This document shows positions 43,993 to 52,816 of a DNA stretch of 64,000 bases, in pieces. Under the pieces are notes generated by a model. That model saw only the letters and a list, made by a program, of their open reading frames with translations. It made no database searches and was not told where the DNA came from. The stretch is from Myxococcales bacterium (GTDB taxonomy: Bacteria > Myxococcota_A > UBA9160 > SZUA-336). Both the position numbers and the translations under genes were made by a program. Position 1 is the first letter of the stretch, and each line of letters begins with the position of its first letter. The DNA is taken from contig JABSQV010000029.1 in assembly GCA_013215565.1 (NCBI GenBank), positions 1 through 64,000 on the forward strand, given 5' to 3'.

Positions 43993-44427
43993 TCACTCGA
44001 TTGCGATCAGTTCCACGTCGAAGTGCAGGGTCGCGTTGGGCGGGATCGTCGCCCCGGCCCCCTCCGTGCCGTACGCCATTTCGGGCGGGCAGATGAGGCG
44101 GACTCTACTGCCCACCTTGACGCGCTGGAGCGCGTGCGTCCAGCAGGGAATCACGCGGTTCAGCGCGAAGGACGCGGGTTGACCGCGCTGAACGCTCGAG
44201 TCGAAGACCCGGCCGTCGGGGAAGGTCCCGTGATAGTGGACTCGGACCGTATCCGTCACCGCTGGTTTCGGTCCCGTCCCTTCCTCGACAATCGCGATCT
44301 GGAAGTGCGGCGGGCTGGCAGCGGCCGCCGGGTCCGGCGCCTGCGGTGGCGGGGACTCCGAGCACGCCAGGCAGAGCGCGGTGACGAATACGATCGGGGC
44401 AGTCCCAGAATGGGTGAACCAAGTCAC
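43993..44427 (-). CDS. FKBP-type peptidyl-prolyl isomerase lipoprotein
   Basis: From a GTG at 44427 with GAGGAGG 7 nt upstream, the protein has 144 residues and a lipoprotein signal (IVFVTALCLAC, lipobox at about residue 23). A single FKBP domain follows: VRVHYHGTFPDGRVFDSSVQRG, FALNRVIPCWTHALQRVKVG, PPEMAYG, IPPNATLHFDVELI. It isomerises X-Pro bonds of envelope proteins. It lies 31 nt before the igr-like operon in the same direction and could share its promoter, but the function is unrelated. The longer frame to 44979 crosses the divergent esterase gene and was rejected. Confidence 0.93.
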   Translation of the reverse strand: MTWFTHSGTAPIVFVTALCLACSESPPPQAPDPAAAASPPHFQIAIVEEGTGPKPAVTDTVRVHYHGTFPDGRVFDSSVQRGQPASFALNRVIPCWTHALQRVKVGSRVRLICPPEMAYGTEGAGATIPPNATLHFDVELIAIE

Positions 44428-44550
44428 GCGGGATCCTCCTCGAATAGGCACCGGGAAGCGGCCGGTCCCTCGAACGGGCGTAGTAGGACCGCGAGACTCC
44501 GCGGCGTCAAGTGAGGTACGCTCCGGGTTGCGCTCGGCGGGAGGAACTGA

Positions 44551-46734
44551 GTGGCGAATTGCGGGCGGAGCGCTTCTCGAAGTATCGGGGTCTTCCTGGT
44601 GGCTGCGGCCGCTATCCTGACCGCCGCTCCCGGCCGGGCTCAGCCCGGCCAGGTCGTGACCACCGAGGGTCCGGTGCAGGGGATTCTGGCCGAGGGCGGG
44701 GAGGCGTGGGAGTTTCGGGGCCTTCCGTATGCGGCGCCCCCGCGCGGAGCGTTGCGCTTCGCGCGCCCGAGAGTTCCCGCACCTCGTTCGTCGATCCTGG
44801 ATGCGCACAGCTTTGCCCCGGCGTGTCCCCAGCAGCTTTCTGGATTTCAGCTGGCGTGCGGCGATGGCGAGGCTGCGAACCAGCTCGCCGGGGACGAGGA
44901 CTGTCTGGCCCTGAACGTGCTGACCCCGGCGGGGGCCTGGCCCCCGATTCCGGAGCTGCCCGTCATGGTCTTCATTCACGGGGGGGCGTTCCAGACCGGC
45001 TGTGCCAGGGACCCGAACCCGGCGCTCGCACTCGCGGGCCCGGTGGTGCTGGTTTCGATTCAGTACCGACTCGGCCAGCTCGGCTTCATGGCCACCGAGG
45101 AGATGGCGGAGGAGGACCCGGACGGCTCCGCCGGGAACTGGGCGCTGCTCGACATGCTGCGTTCGCTCGAGTGGGTGCGAGACAACATCGCGGGCTTCGG
45201 TGGCGACCCCGGCAACGTCACCATTTTCGGAGAGTCTGCGGGGGGCCTGGCGGTCTGCGCGCTGCTGGCGTCTCCGCTCGCCGACGGTCTGTTCGATCGT
45301 GCGATCATCCAGAGCGGCAACTGCCAGGCCGCGACCCCGCTTCGCACCACGCCGGGGTCGCCGATCGCGGGCACCACCAAGGTCGAGGTCGGCTCGCGGG
45401 TGGCGGTCGCGCTGGGCTGCCCGCCGTCGGGGTCCGGGTCACTGGAGTGTCTGCGCGCGCTGCCCTTCGGCAGCCTGATCGCGGCCAACGATTCTCACTT
45501 TGCCGCAATCGACGGCCATGTGCTCTCCGAGCGGCCGCTGGTGGTGTTCGAGCGCGAAGGGGCCGGTGGGCGGGCGGTGATCGTCGGCACCAACCGCGAC
45601 GAGCAGACGGTGTTCACCAACTTCGATGCGGCGCTCGTCGCGCGGATCGAGGGAGACTACGAAGGCGTGGTCCGCGAACAGCTCGGCGAGCGGCTCGCGG
45701 ACCAGTTGCTGCCGCTCTATCCCACGCCCCAGCTTCCGTCGGAAAGACTCGCGCAGTACAACCGCCTGTTCGGAGAACTCAGCTTCAACTGCCCGGCCGT
45801 TGACACCGTAGATGCGCTGGCCCGGACCGGGAGCAGCGCATACCTGTATCACTTCACCCAGACCATTCGGAATTTCTTTCTCTTCGGCGAAGAGCTCGGT
45901 TCCTTCCACGCGCTGGAACTCTTCTACGTCTTCGGAAATCTGAATCAGCTCGGGGCGCTTTTCTTTTTTCCGGCCCCGGGCGATTTTGCGCTCGCCAGCG
46001 TCATGCAGGCGTCGTGGACTTCCTTTGCGCGGACGGGAAGTCCCGACATCTTGTTTCTCGGCTGGCCGCTCTACGACCCGGTCGAACCCCGCCATCTGGA
46101 GCTCAAGGTTCCGTTTAGCTCGCTCTCGGTACGTGACGTCTATCGGGACGGGAGCTGTGACGCGCAGATTGCGGCGATCGAGGAGGTCGACTCGGATCGC
46201 GACTTCGTGCTGGACGAATTCGACAACTGTCCGGGTTTCGCGAATTCGGACCAGTTCGACCGCGATGGCGACACCGCCGGGGACAGCTGCGATCTGTGTC
46301 CAGACTCGCTGCTGTCGCCCACGTTGGTTTTCGGCCGCTGCGACTCGGAAGTCGCAAACCGCGCCGTGGCCGACGGTTGCACGCTCGAGGACGTGTTTGC
46401 GCGGTGCCAGCAGCGACCCGCCCCGGATCGCTGCTGGCGCGGACACGACCGCGAGAAACGCTCCGGCCACGGGCACGATCGGCACGATCGGTACGATCGA
46501 CACGACCGACACGATCGGTACGACCGGTACGACCGGTACGACCGGTACGACCGGGATGACCGGGATGACCGGGATGACCGGGACGACAGATGTGACCGAG
46601 AGGATGACGATTGGGGCCACCGGAACCCCAAGCGTTGTGTGAAGAAACTCGCGAAAAGGCTCGAACGACAGGGGATCCTCGATCGGGCGGAACGGCGGGC
46701 GATCAAGCGCTGCGCGGGCCGCGGGCGGCGCTAA
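44551..46734 (+). CDS. secreted type B carboxylesterase with calcium-type repeats and an xDR-repeat tail
   Basis: The 727-residue protein has a signal peptide (residues 1-30) and a carboxylesterase domain (about 31-540): GLPYAAPPRGALRF, EDCLALNVLTP, the nucleophile S229 in FGESAGG and the late FHALELFYVFG with the likely catalytic His. Then comes a thrombospondin type 3-like segment (DSDRDFVLDEFDNCPG, DRDGDTAGDSCDLCPD) that binds calcium in relatives. A tail of 14 consecutive xDR triplets (HDR, YDR, DDR, CDR; residues 642-683) follows, then a basic end with a CVKK-RCAGRG cysteine pair. Start GTG at 44551 after GGGAGGA. The gene is probably secreted and cell-surface associated; the ester substrate is unknown. 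Confidence 0.9.
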   Translation: MANCGRSASRSIGVFLVAAAAILTAAPGRAQPGQVVTTEGPVQGILAEGGEAWEFRGLPYAAPPRGALRFARPRVPAPRSSILDAHSFAPACPQQLSGFQLACGDGEAANQLAGDEDCLALNVLTPAGAWPPIPELPVMVFIHGGAFQTGCARDPNPALALAGPVVLVSIQYRLGQLGFMATEEMAEEDPDGSAGNWALLDMLRSLEWVRDNIAGFGGDPGNVTIFGESAGGLAVCALLASPLADGLFDRAIIQSGNCQAATPLRTTPGSPIAGTTKVEVGSRVAVALGCPPSGSGSLECLRALPFGSLIAANDSHFAAIDGHVLSERPLVVFEREGAGGRAVIVGTNRDEQTVFTNFDAALVARIEGDYEGVVREQLGERLADQLLPLYPTPQLPSERLAQYNRLFGELSFNCPAVDTVDALARTGSSAYLYHFTQTIRNFFLFGEELGSFHALELFYVFGNLNQLGALFFFPAPGDFALASVMQASWTSFARTGSPDILFLGWPLYDPVEPRHLELKVPFSSLSVRDVYRDGSCDAQIAAIEEVDSDRDFVLDEFDNCPGFANSDQFDRDGDTAGDSCDLCPDSLLSPTLVFGRCDSEVANRAVADGCTLEDVFARCQQRPAPDRCWRGHDREKRSGHGHDRHDRYDRHDRHDRYDRYDRYDRYDRDDRDDRDDRDDRCDREDDDWGHRNPKRCVKKLAKRLERQGILDRAERRAIKRCAGRGRR
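46474..46599 (+). repeat. 9-bp tandem repeats coding xDR triplets
   Basis: Fourteen 9-bp units in frame inside the esterase gene code for His-Asp-Arg, Tyr-Asp-Arg and Asp-Asp-Arg. The first units vary (CACGATCGG, TACGATCGA, CACGACCGA); then come four TACGACCGG and three identical GATGACCGG units, indicating recent expansion by slippage. Length differences between strains are to be expected. Confidence 0.9.
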
Positions 46735-46895
46735 GCCCGAGGCTTCGCGCGCAGCCCGGGCCCCCGCTTCGAGACGCCCCGAGCCCGGAGCCGGTCCGGC
46801 CGAGTGTGCGAGGCGCGTGGCCGACGGGGCCGCAGGTGGATCCCGGCGGCTTGAATCCTCGCAGGCGTTCGCGCTAACTAGGGGTGCTTCAGCTG

Positions 46896-47690
46896 ATGAG
46901 ACTCGAAGGCAAGGTCGCGATCGTGGTTGGTGCCGGGCAAACCCCCGGAGACACCATCGGCAACGGCCGCGCGGCCGCGATCCTGTTTGCGCGGGAAGGC
47001 GCACGGGTTCTGCTTGCCGACCGGGACCTGGAGTCGGCCCGCGAAACCGAACGCATGATCGCGCAGGAAGGCGGCCGCGCAGCGTGCGTCGAGGCCGATA
47101 TCGTTCGGGAAGACGACTGTCGGGCGATCGCCAGAAGCTGTCTCGAGCGCTTCGGACGGATCGACGTACTGCACAACAACGTCGGGATCGCCTCCGGCGA
47201 CGCGAGCGTGGCCCGGGTCTCGGAAGCCGCATGGAACCACATCTTTGACGTGAACGTGAAGGGTCCCTTTCTCACGACCAAGCACGTGCTGCCCGTCATG
47301 CGCGAGCAGGGCTCGGGCAGCATCACCTTCGTGTCTTCGGCCGCCGCCGTCGCCTCGACGCCGCTGGCCGCCTACAAGTCTTCGAAGGCTGCACTGCACG
47401 CGCTCACCCAGTCCGTCGCGAACGGGGGCGCCCGCTACGGGATTCGCGCCAACGCGATCATGCCGGGTCTGATGGATACGCCGATGGCGATCGAGGGTAT
47501 CTCGGCGGCGCGCGGAATCGACAAGCAGGCGCTGCGTCGCGAACGCGACAGCCTGGTTCCGCTCGGAGGCAAGATGGGCAGCGCCTGGGACGTCGCCTAC
47601 GCGGCGCTGTTCCTGAACTCCGAAGAGGCCCGGTTCATTACCGGGGTGATTCTGCCCGTCGACGGCGGCCAGAGCGCGCGCGTCGGCTGA
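46896..47690 (+). CDS. short-chain dehydrogenase/reductase
   Basis: A 264-residue classical SDR. The cofactor loop is VGAGQTPGDTIGNG, a longer variant of TGxxxGIG; the acidic D at the end of the second strand (LLADRD) indicates NAD over NADP. HNNVG, the catalytic Ser in TFVSSAA and YKSSK with Tyr and Lys are all present; PGLMDTPM follows. The ATG at 46896 is preferred over the GTG at 46884. The next gene overlaps its stop (TGATG). The substrate is unknown. Confidence 0.9.
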   Translation: MRLEGKVAIVVGAGQTPGDTIGNGRAAAILFAREGARVLLADRDLESARETERMIAQEGGRAACVEADIVREDDCRAIARSCLERFGRIDVLHNNVGIASGDASVARVSEAAWNHIFDVNVKGPFLTTKHVLPVMREQGSGSITFVSSAAAVASTPLAAYKSSKAALHALTQSVANGGARYGIRANAIMPGLMDTPMAIEGISAARGIDKQALRRERDSLVPLGGKMGSAWDVAYAALFLNSEEARFITGVILPVDGGQSARVG

Positions 47691-48256
47691 TGGGGCTCGC
47701 GCGGGAAGCGGCCTGGACGAAGCTCTGCGCCTGGACCGAGAGCGAGTCGCTCCGCAAGCATGCGCGAGCGGTCGAAATCGTGATGCGCGCCGCCGCCGAG
47801 CGCTACGGCCCCGGGGCGAGCGACGTGGAGCGCTGGGGCATCGCCGGGCTGCTCCACGATGCCGATTACGAGCGCTGGCCCGAGGACCACCCGAAGCGGA
47901 TCGTGGCCTGGCTCGAGGCCGAGGGTGAGCCCGAGATCGCGCATGCGGTTTCGGCCCACTACACGAAGTGGCAGGTGCCGCATGAGACCGCGCTCGACCG
48001 TGCCTTGCTCGCCTGCGACGAACTCACGGGATTCATCGTGGCGTGTGCGTTGGTGCGGCCCGAGGGCGTTCGTACCCTGGCCTCGAAGAGCGTCCTCAAG
48101 AAACTCAAGGATCGAGCCTTCGCGGCCAAGGTCGAGCGCGCCGAGGTGCATGCGGGAGCCGAGGGGCTCGGCGTCGAACTGGCCGACCATGTCCAGTTCG
48201 TGATTGACGCGCTCCGGCCTCACGCGCGCGAACTCGGCCTCGAGGGCCGCGGCTGA
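47690..48256 (+). CDS. HD-domain phosphohydrolase-like protein
   Basis: A 188-residue protein with a reduced HD domain: LRKHARAVEIVMRAAA carries the first His, AGLLHDADYERWPEDHP has the HD pair, and AHAVSAHY and ACDELTGFIVACAL carry the later His and Asp. Such short HD proteins hydrolyse nucleotides or phosphates; the substrate is not known. The ATG overlaps the upstream SDR stop by one base, indicating co-translation. Confidence 0.85.
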   Translation: MGLAREAAWTKLCAWTESESLRKHARAVEIVMRAAAERYGPGASDVERWGIAGLLHDADYERWPEDHPKRIVAWLEAEGEPEIAHAVSAHYTKWQVPHETALDRALLACDELTGFIVACALVRPEGVRTLASKSVLKKLKDRAFAAKVERAEVHAGAEGLGVELADHVQFVIDALRPHARELGLEGRG

Positions 48257-48266
48257 GTCCGGCCCG

Positions 48267-48992
48267 CTAGTCCCGGGCGGAAAGCAGACGCGCCCCGAGT
48301 TTGCTGGGCGCCGCCGCGCCCAGAACCGGGATCTCGCGCTGGCTCTCGAACTCGAGGCCGACCGGGCCCTCGGGCGCGCCTGCGTCGATGCTTGCGGCGA
48401 CGCGCAGCGGGGACTCGGGCCAGTGAAAGGCGAGTCCGCGCTCGATTTCGCGCGCCTCGCCGCCGAGCGTATGCTCGAACAGCCGCCGCGCCGCGGCCTC
48501 GCTCGCGACGGTCATTCGCAGACCCACGAAGCGGACCGGGTCGGGCGTCGCGCCCCGGGCCGCGGGTACATCCCAGCCGTAGCCCTCGGACTCGTGTTCG
48601 GGGCTCGAACTCGCGAGCTGCACGACGATTCCGAGCGCCTCTTTCGGAAACAGGAAAGCCTCCTGCCAGCCCGGATGCGAGTCGTCGTAGCCGACGACCC
48701 GGTAGCCCTGATCCTCTGCAAGATCACAGGCTTTTCGGAGATTCGGCAGGTAGAAGGTCAGGTGGTGGATGCCCGGTCCGCGCGCCTTCAGAAAGCGCCG
48801 CAGGAAACCCTCGGGCGGACCGCTCGGCGTCAGAATCTCGAGGTTCCCGCCTCCCAGGAAGGACCAGGTGTACCAGTCGAAGCCCTCACCCGGGCCCGCC
48901 CTGCCCGGCTGTCCGCCGAGCGTCGAGACGACGACCGGCAGCGCGTCCTCGAGACGCGCTACCGCGACGGCGACGTGATCGAGTTGGACCAT
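48267..48992 (-). CDS. VOC (glyoxalase/dioxygenase-fold) protein
   Basis: A 241-residue protein with two vicinal-oxygen-chelate modules, the first beginning VQLDHVAVAVARLEDAL and containing GIHHLTFYLPNL, the second from FVGLRMTV to GLEFES. The metal ligands typical of methylmalonyl-CoA epimerases (His, His, Glu) may be H6, H76 region and a Glu, but alignment is needed. It could be a methylmalonyl-CoA epimerase-like or glyoxalase enzyme; function unassigned. The gene is convergent with the HD-domain gene. Confidence 0.75.
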   Translation of the reverse strand: MVQLDHVAVAVARLEDALPVVVSTLGGQPGRAGPGEGFDWYTWSFLGGGNLEILTPSGPPEGFLRRFLKARGPGIHHLTFYLPNLRKACDLAEDQGYRVVGYDDSHPGWQEAFLFPKEALGIVVQLASSSPEHESEGYGWDVPAARGATPDPVRFVGLRMTVASEAAARRLFEHTLGGEAREIERGLAFHWPESPLRVAASIDAGAPEGPVGLEFESQREIPVLGAAAPSKLGARLLSARD

Positions 48993-49135
48993 GCTTCTGC
49001 GACTCCTGATGCTGACCGATGCGCGCGCCAGCCTACACTGCCGCGACCGCGCGAGGTACGGTGTCCGCGGAGCCGGAGTCCTTCGTCCGGAAGCGTGGAG
49101 GCGGTCCGGCGCGGCGGACGGCCGGGAGCGGGAAA

Positions 49136-50014
49136 TTGAGTCTCGACAGAATCGCGATCCTCAGTCCGGGCGACATGGGTCACGCGGTGGGGCGCGTCCT
49201 CGTCGAGCGAGGCGCGCGCGTCGTGACGGCGCTCGCCGGGCGCAGCGCGCAGACCCGCGAGCGGGCCCGGCGCGCCGGGATCGAGGATCTGAACTCGCTT
49301 GCAGCCGCCATCGAAGCCGCCGATCTGGTGCTCTCGATCCTGCCCCCGGCTGCGGCGCTCGAGCTCGCACGCGCGGCGGTGCCCGCGCTCGAGCAGGCGG
49401 GCCATGAGGTCCTGTACGCCGACTGCAATGCGGTCTCGCCGGCAACCGCCGGGTCCATCGCCGCGGTCGTGCAGGATGCCGGGGCGAAGTTCATCGACGT
49501 CGGAATCGTCGGTCCCGCTCCCGGGCGCGGCCCCGACACGCGCTTCTACGCGAGCGGTCCCGCCGCGGAGCGCTTCCGGGCACTCGACGCGCCCGGCGTC
49601 GAGGTGCGCGTGATCGGCTCCGAGGTTGGACGCGCCTCTGCGCTCAAGATGGTCTATGCGGGCCTGACCAAGGGCACGCTTACGCTCTACACGGCGGTGC
49701 TCGTTGCCGCCGAGCGCCTCGGTCTCTCTCAGGAACTCGCACGCGAGTTGAGCGAGAGCCAGGCCACCGCGTTCGATCGCATGCGCGCGGTGCCGTTCCT
49801 TCCCGCCGATGCCGGCCGCTGGATCGGCGAGATGGAAGAGATTGCGGCCACCTTCGACCAGGCTGGCGTCACGCCCGCGTTTCACGAGGCCGCCGCCTGG
49901 ATCTTCCGGCTGTTGGAGCGAACGCCTTACGCGAGCGAGACGCGCGAAACCCTCGACCGGACGCGGACGCTCGAGCAGGCGGTCAGGACCTTCGCGCGCG
50001 AACTCGGGCGCTGA
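49136..50014 (+). CDS. DUF1932/6-phosphogluconate dehydrogenase-like oxidoreductase
   Basis: The product has a Rossmann domain (IAILSPGDMGHAVGRVLVERGARV), DLVLSILPPAAALELA, DCNAVSPATA and a C-terminal helical DUF1932 domain (SALKMVYAGLTKGTLTLYTAVLVAAERLG). It belongs to the beta-hydroxyacid dehydrogenase group. I chose a TTG start at 49136, where GGAG lies about 7 nt upstream and the protein begins directly on the Rossmann strand (292 residues); the frame is open to 49019. The 3' end overlaps the convergent gene by 32 nt. Confidence 0.78.
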   Translation: MSLDRIAILSPGDMGHAVGRVLVERGARVVTALAGRSAQTRERARRAGIEDLNSLAAAIEAADLVLSILPPAAALELARAAVPALEQAGHEVLYADCNAVSPATAGSIAAVVQDAGAKFIDVGIVGPAPGRGPDTRFYASGPAAERFRALDAPGVEVRVIGSEVGRASALKMVYAGLTKGTLTLYTAVLVAAERLGLSQELARELSESQATAFDRMRAVPFLPADAGRWIGEMEEIAATFDQAGVTPAFHEAAAWIFRLLERTPYASETRETLDRTRTLEQAVRTFARELGR

Positions 50015-51926
50015 CGCGCGCCGCAGCGGCCAGCAGAGCCAGCGCCGCCAGCCCGACGCCCCAGGCAGGCAGTGCGGGAAGCGCGCTCGACGCGAAGCTG
50101 CAGCTCGGGGTCGCCGGGAAGTTGCCCTCGGTACAAAGCTGGCTGCCGGTGTCCGAGCAGACGAAGCCCGGCTCGGCGGCCCAGATGCAGTCGGTGCCGC
50201 TGGCCGTAGTCCCGCCCTCCGTGCAGCCCGTGACCGAGGCGCCGGGAACGATCGGGACGGCGCAGTCGGCCAGGCAGGTCCCGCCGCTGGTGGACTGTCC
50301 GGGCGAGGCGTTGGCCGGACAGCTGACGTTGAGGTTGCCGGCGCTGAAGCCGGCCCCGCACGCGATATTGCAGGCGGGGTCACTCACGGGCTGGAGCACG
50401 ATGCCGTCGCTGCACGGGTCGCTCGCGCCCGGCAGCGCGCCGGGCGGGAACGGGTAGGCGGCACAACTGTTCTCGGTACAGGAGACAGGCTGGTCGAAGG
50501 CGCCGTCGCTGCAGCTTCGGACGCCGGTATTCGAGCAGGTGTACCCGTCTTCGGTTGCCCAGGTGCAGTTGGTGCCGCTGGCCGTAGTCCCGCCCTCCGC
50601 GCAGTCGCTGGACGAAGCGCCGGTGACGACCGGGACAGCGCAATCTGCGGCCAGGGCCCAGACGAAGAGACCTTTTTCGATGTCGCTTCCGATGATCGTG
50701 CCGCTCGGGAAGTACGGATAGACACTCCAGAGACCGTTGTAGTGCGCGTCGTCGTTGGGGGGATAGGTGTCGAAGAACGCCACCTCGGTGGGAGCGACGG
50801 GGTTGGTCGCGTCGAAGACGCGCAGGCCGCTCCGGTAGTTGGCCTCGAAGATCAGGTCCCCGAGCGTGTACAGGTTGTGGTCGCGCGCGGTGCCGCCGTT
50901 CGTGAAGGTGGCCACCTGCGTGGGATTCGTGAGGTCGGACACGTCGATCACGCGGGTCAGCGTCGGGTTCGCCAGGACCCCCTCGTCCGCCTCGTCGTTC
51001 ACGTAGACGTACTGCCGGTCCGGCGAGAGCCAACCCTGGTGGGAGTACACGGCCGCGTGCGAAAAGATCGGCGGCGCCGTCAGATCGATCGAACCGATCA
51101 CCGAGATGCTGGCCGGGTTGCTCACGTTCAGGATCTCGACTCCCGGATTGCCGCCTTGGGAGGTGTTGTTCGCGAAGCAAAACGCCACCTCGACACCGGC
51201 AAACGGAGCCTGCGTCCAGGTGACGACCTGCGCGTCGTGGCAGTAGCGGGTGTTCCACTGGCCCTCGGAAACGGGCAGGCCCGGGGCGGAGAGGTCGAAA
51301 CTCCGCAAGCCGAAGCTGACCCCCCCCACAGTGTAAAGGTGGCCGCTCTGCTCGTTGATGGCGAGGTTGTGGGCCCGGTTATTGCCCGCGATCGGCACGG
51401 TGGCGACGAGGGTGACGGTGCCGCTGTCGACCGCGTCGAGGTCGATCACCTGGATGCCCCCGCCCGTGCCTTCGGTCCCGGCGTAGGCGAAGTGGTCGTA
51501 GGTCTTGATGTCGCGCCAGGAGCTGATCGGGCCGGCGACCGTCGCGATGAGCTGCGCGTTGCTCGGATCCGTCACCTCCACGACCGCCGTGCCGGTCTGG
51601 ATGCCGATCAGCGCGTACTCGCGCCCGGACGGCGCCGTGTAGCCCCAGCAGTCGTTGGCCGACGTGGCGGCGGGGTCGAGGTCCGCGATCGTGAGCCAGC
51701 TGCGGAGTTCGACGGCCTGGCTCGCGAAAACCAGCGACGGCTGGCCGCCCTCGGCCTGCCGGAACGCCGCTCCGACGTAGGCCCCTTCCGCGTCGGCCTC
51801 GAACTCGTCATCGGGGTGACGCAGCGTCTCAAACTGCGCGATCGCGGCGTCCCTGCCCGGCATCAGGAGCAGTGCGAGTCCCACGACGGCGGCCCCTGCC
51901 CGCGCCCACATCCCTGCAGCATACAC
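49983..51926 (-). CDS. secreted LVIVD/choice-of-anchor B-type protein with duplicated Cys modules and IPTL-CTERM-like anchor
   Basis: The 647-residue protein has a signal peptide (to about residue 30), a beta-propeller-like LVIVD domain (about 50-440; repeats such as GTAVVEVTDPSNAQLIATV, VRVIDVSDLTNPTQVATF), then two 56-residue cysteine modules (DCAVPV..., DCAVPI...) separated by about 70 residues. It ends with LPALPAWGVGLAALALLAAAARVSARVRARRS, which has the layout of an IPTL-CTERM/exosortase sorting signal: LPxW-G motif, hydrophobic helix, basic tail. Such proteins are displayed on the cell surface or in the matrix. The start may also be the ATG five codons further in. No exosortase gene lies in the window. 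Confidence 0.85.
   Translation of the reverse strand: MYAAGMWARAGAAVVGLALLLMPGRDAAIAQFETLRHPDDEFEADAEGAYVGAAFRQAEGGQPSLVFASQAVELRSWLTIADLDPAATSANDCWGYTAPSGREYALIGIQTGTAVVEVTDPSNAQLIATVAGPISSWRDIKTYDHFAYAGTEGTGGGIQVIDLDAVDSGTVTLVATVPIAGNNRAHNLAINEQSGHLYTVGGVSFGLRSFDLSAPGLPVSEGQWNTRYCHDAQVVTWTQAPFAGVEVAFCFANNTSQGGNPGVEILNVSNPASISVIGSIDLTAPPIFSHAAVYSHQGWLSPDRQYVYVNDEADEGVLANPTLTRVIDVSDLTNPTQVATFTNGGTARDHNLYTLGDLIFEANYRSGLRVFDATNPVAPTEVAFFDTYPPNDDAHYNGLWSVYPYFPSGTIIGSDIEKGLFVWALAADCAVPVVTGASSSDCAEGGTTASGTNCTWATEDGYTCSNTGVRSCSDGAFDQPVSCTENSCAAYPFPPGALPGASDPCSDGIVLQPVSDPACNIACGAGFSAGNLNVSCPANASPGQSTSGGTCLADCAVPIVPGASVTGCTEGGTTASGTDCIWAAEPGFVCSDTGSQLCTEGNFPATPSCSFASSALPALPAWGVGLAALALLAAAARVSARVRARRS
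50100..50267 (-). repeat. cysteine module, second copy (168 bp)
   Basis: Codes for 56 residues from DCAVPIV to TPSC. It shares the order DCAVP, EGGTTASGT, C, and LC/SC with the copy at 50478-50645, and the DNA around CCGTAGTCCCGCCCTCC is nearly identical in both. Confidence 0.85.
50478..50645 (-). repeat. cysteine module, first copy (168 bp)
   Basis: Codes for 56 residues from DCAVPVV to QPVSC, a diverged duplicate of the module at 50100-50267 with six of the same cysteine positions. Confidence 0.85.
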
Positions 51927-51944
51927 CCGGAGTGGGGTGTTTTG

Positions 51945-51960
51945 CGCCCGAATTCGGGCG
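51945..51960. repeat. 16-bp perfect palindrome upstream of the LVIVD gene
   Basis: CGCCCGAATTCGGGCG at 51945-51960 is fully self-complementary and lies 18-34 nt before the ATG at 51926 on the minus strand. It could be an operator or part of a leader hairpin. The rest of the 182-nt gap (51927-52108) shows no other gene. Confidence 0.45.
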
Positions 51961-52108
51961 GAGCTCGATCAGGCGGGCTGCGGAGCTGCGGACCCCGGGG
52001 CGGTGCCTGCGCCGGGCGGGCTCGGCCCCGGCGTCCGGCGTTCTCGAGCGCGCATCGGAAAGCTCGAGACTGCTCGAGAGATCATGCCCAAGCCCCTGAG
52101 TAAGCAGG

Positions 52109-52753
52109 CTAAACGATCTCTCGGCGGCGCAGGAGGCTGCGGATTTCGGCGAGCGCGGCCGGGGCTCCGTCCTCGCAGTCGCCGGCAATGACCAGGTCCG
52201 CGAAGCGGCGGCTCGGCTCGACGTACTTCTGGTGCATGGGCTGCACCGTGTCGCGGAACTGCCGGGCGACCGAGTCGGGGCTTCGGCCGCGCTCACGGAC
52301 GTCCCGCTGTAGCCGACGTTCGAAGCGCGTGGCCTCGTCGGCGTCGACGAAGACGGCGAGGTCGATCCGCTTCCGGAGTTCGGGCTCGGTCAGGCACAGG
52401 ATTCCGTCGAGCAGAATCACGGGGCGCGGTTCCGCGCGCCTCGTCACGGCGCACCTGGCGTGGGCGAGAAAATCGTAGACCGGGACCTCGACCGCGCGGC
52501 CCCCGGCGAGCTGGTCGAGCTGTTCGATCAAGAGCTCGGTGTCGAGGGCCGCGGGCTGGTCATAATTTCTGGCACGCCGAGCCTCGCGGTTCCAATCGGG
52601 GGGGTCCCGGTAATAGGAATCGTGCGCGAGGACGAGTGCGCGGTCGGGCCCGAGTTCGGCGACCAACTGCCAGACGAGCGTCGACTTTCCGGCTCCGCTG
52701 CCGCCCGCGATGCCGACCACGACGGGATTTCTGGCTGCCAGCGTTGCGCGCAT
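52109..52753 (-). CDS. udk: uridine kinase
   Basis: The 214-residue enzyme phosphorylates uridine or cytidine. P-loop GGSGAGKST, LAHDSYYRDPPDW with the substrate Asp-Tyr, YDQPAALDTELL, VPVYDFLAHAR, and VILLDGILCL are all signature segments of Udk. Length is normal. It is divergent from the GT39-like gene with only 63 nt between. Confidence 0.95.
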   Translation of the reverse strand: MRATLAARNPVVVGIAGGSGAGKSTLVWQLVAELGPDRALVLAHDSYYRDPPDWNREARRARNYDQPAALDTELLIEQLDQLAGGRAVEVPVYDFLAHARCAVTRRAEPRPVILLDGILCLTEPELRKRIDLAVFVDADEATRFERRLQRDVRERGRSPDSVARQFRDTVQPMHQKYVEPSRRFADLVIAGDCEDGAPAALAEIRSLLRRREIV

Positions 52754-52816
52754 GCGGCAGGCCTGGGTTCCTCCCCGAATCCGCTCTCGGAACCCGGAGG
52801 GTACACTCCGTCAGCA

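Noticed and set aside
46474..46599. CRISPR-like short repeats
   Set aside because: The units are 9 bp, contiguous without spacers and in frame with a coding sequence, so they are a coding tandem repeat.
46851..46880. Promoter TTGAAT-18-TAACTA before the SDR gene
   Set aside because: The -10 box matches only two consensus bases; too weak to list.
45439..47232. 597-codon open frame on the minus strand opposite the esterase
   Set aside because: It contains translated 9-bp repeats as an artefact (VVPVVP pattern) and no domain; the esterase frame has the catalytic motifs.
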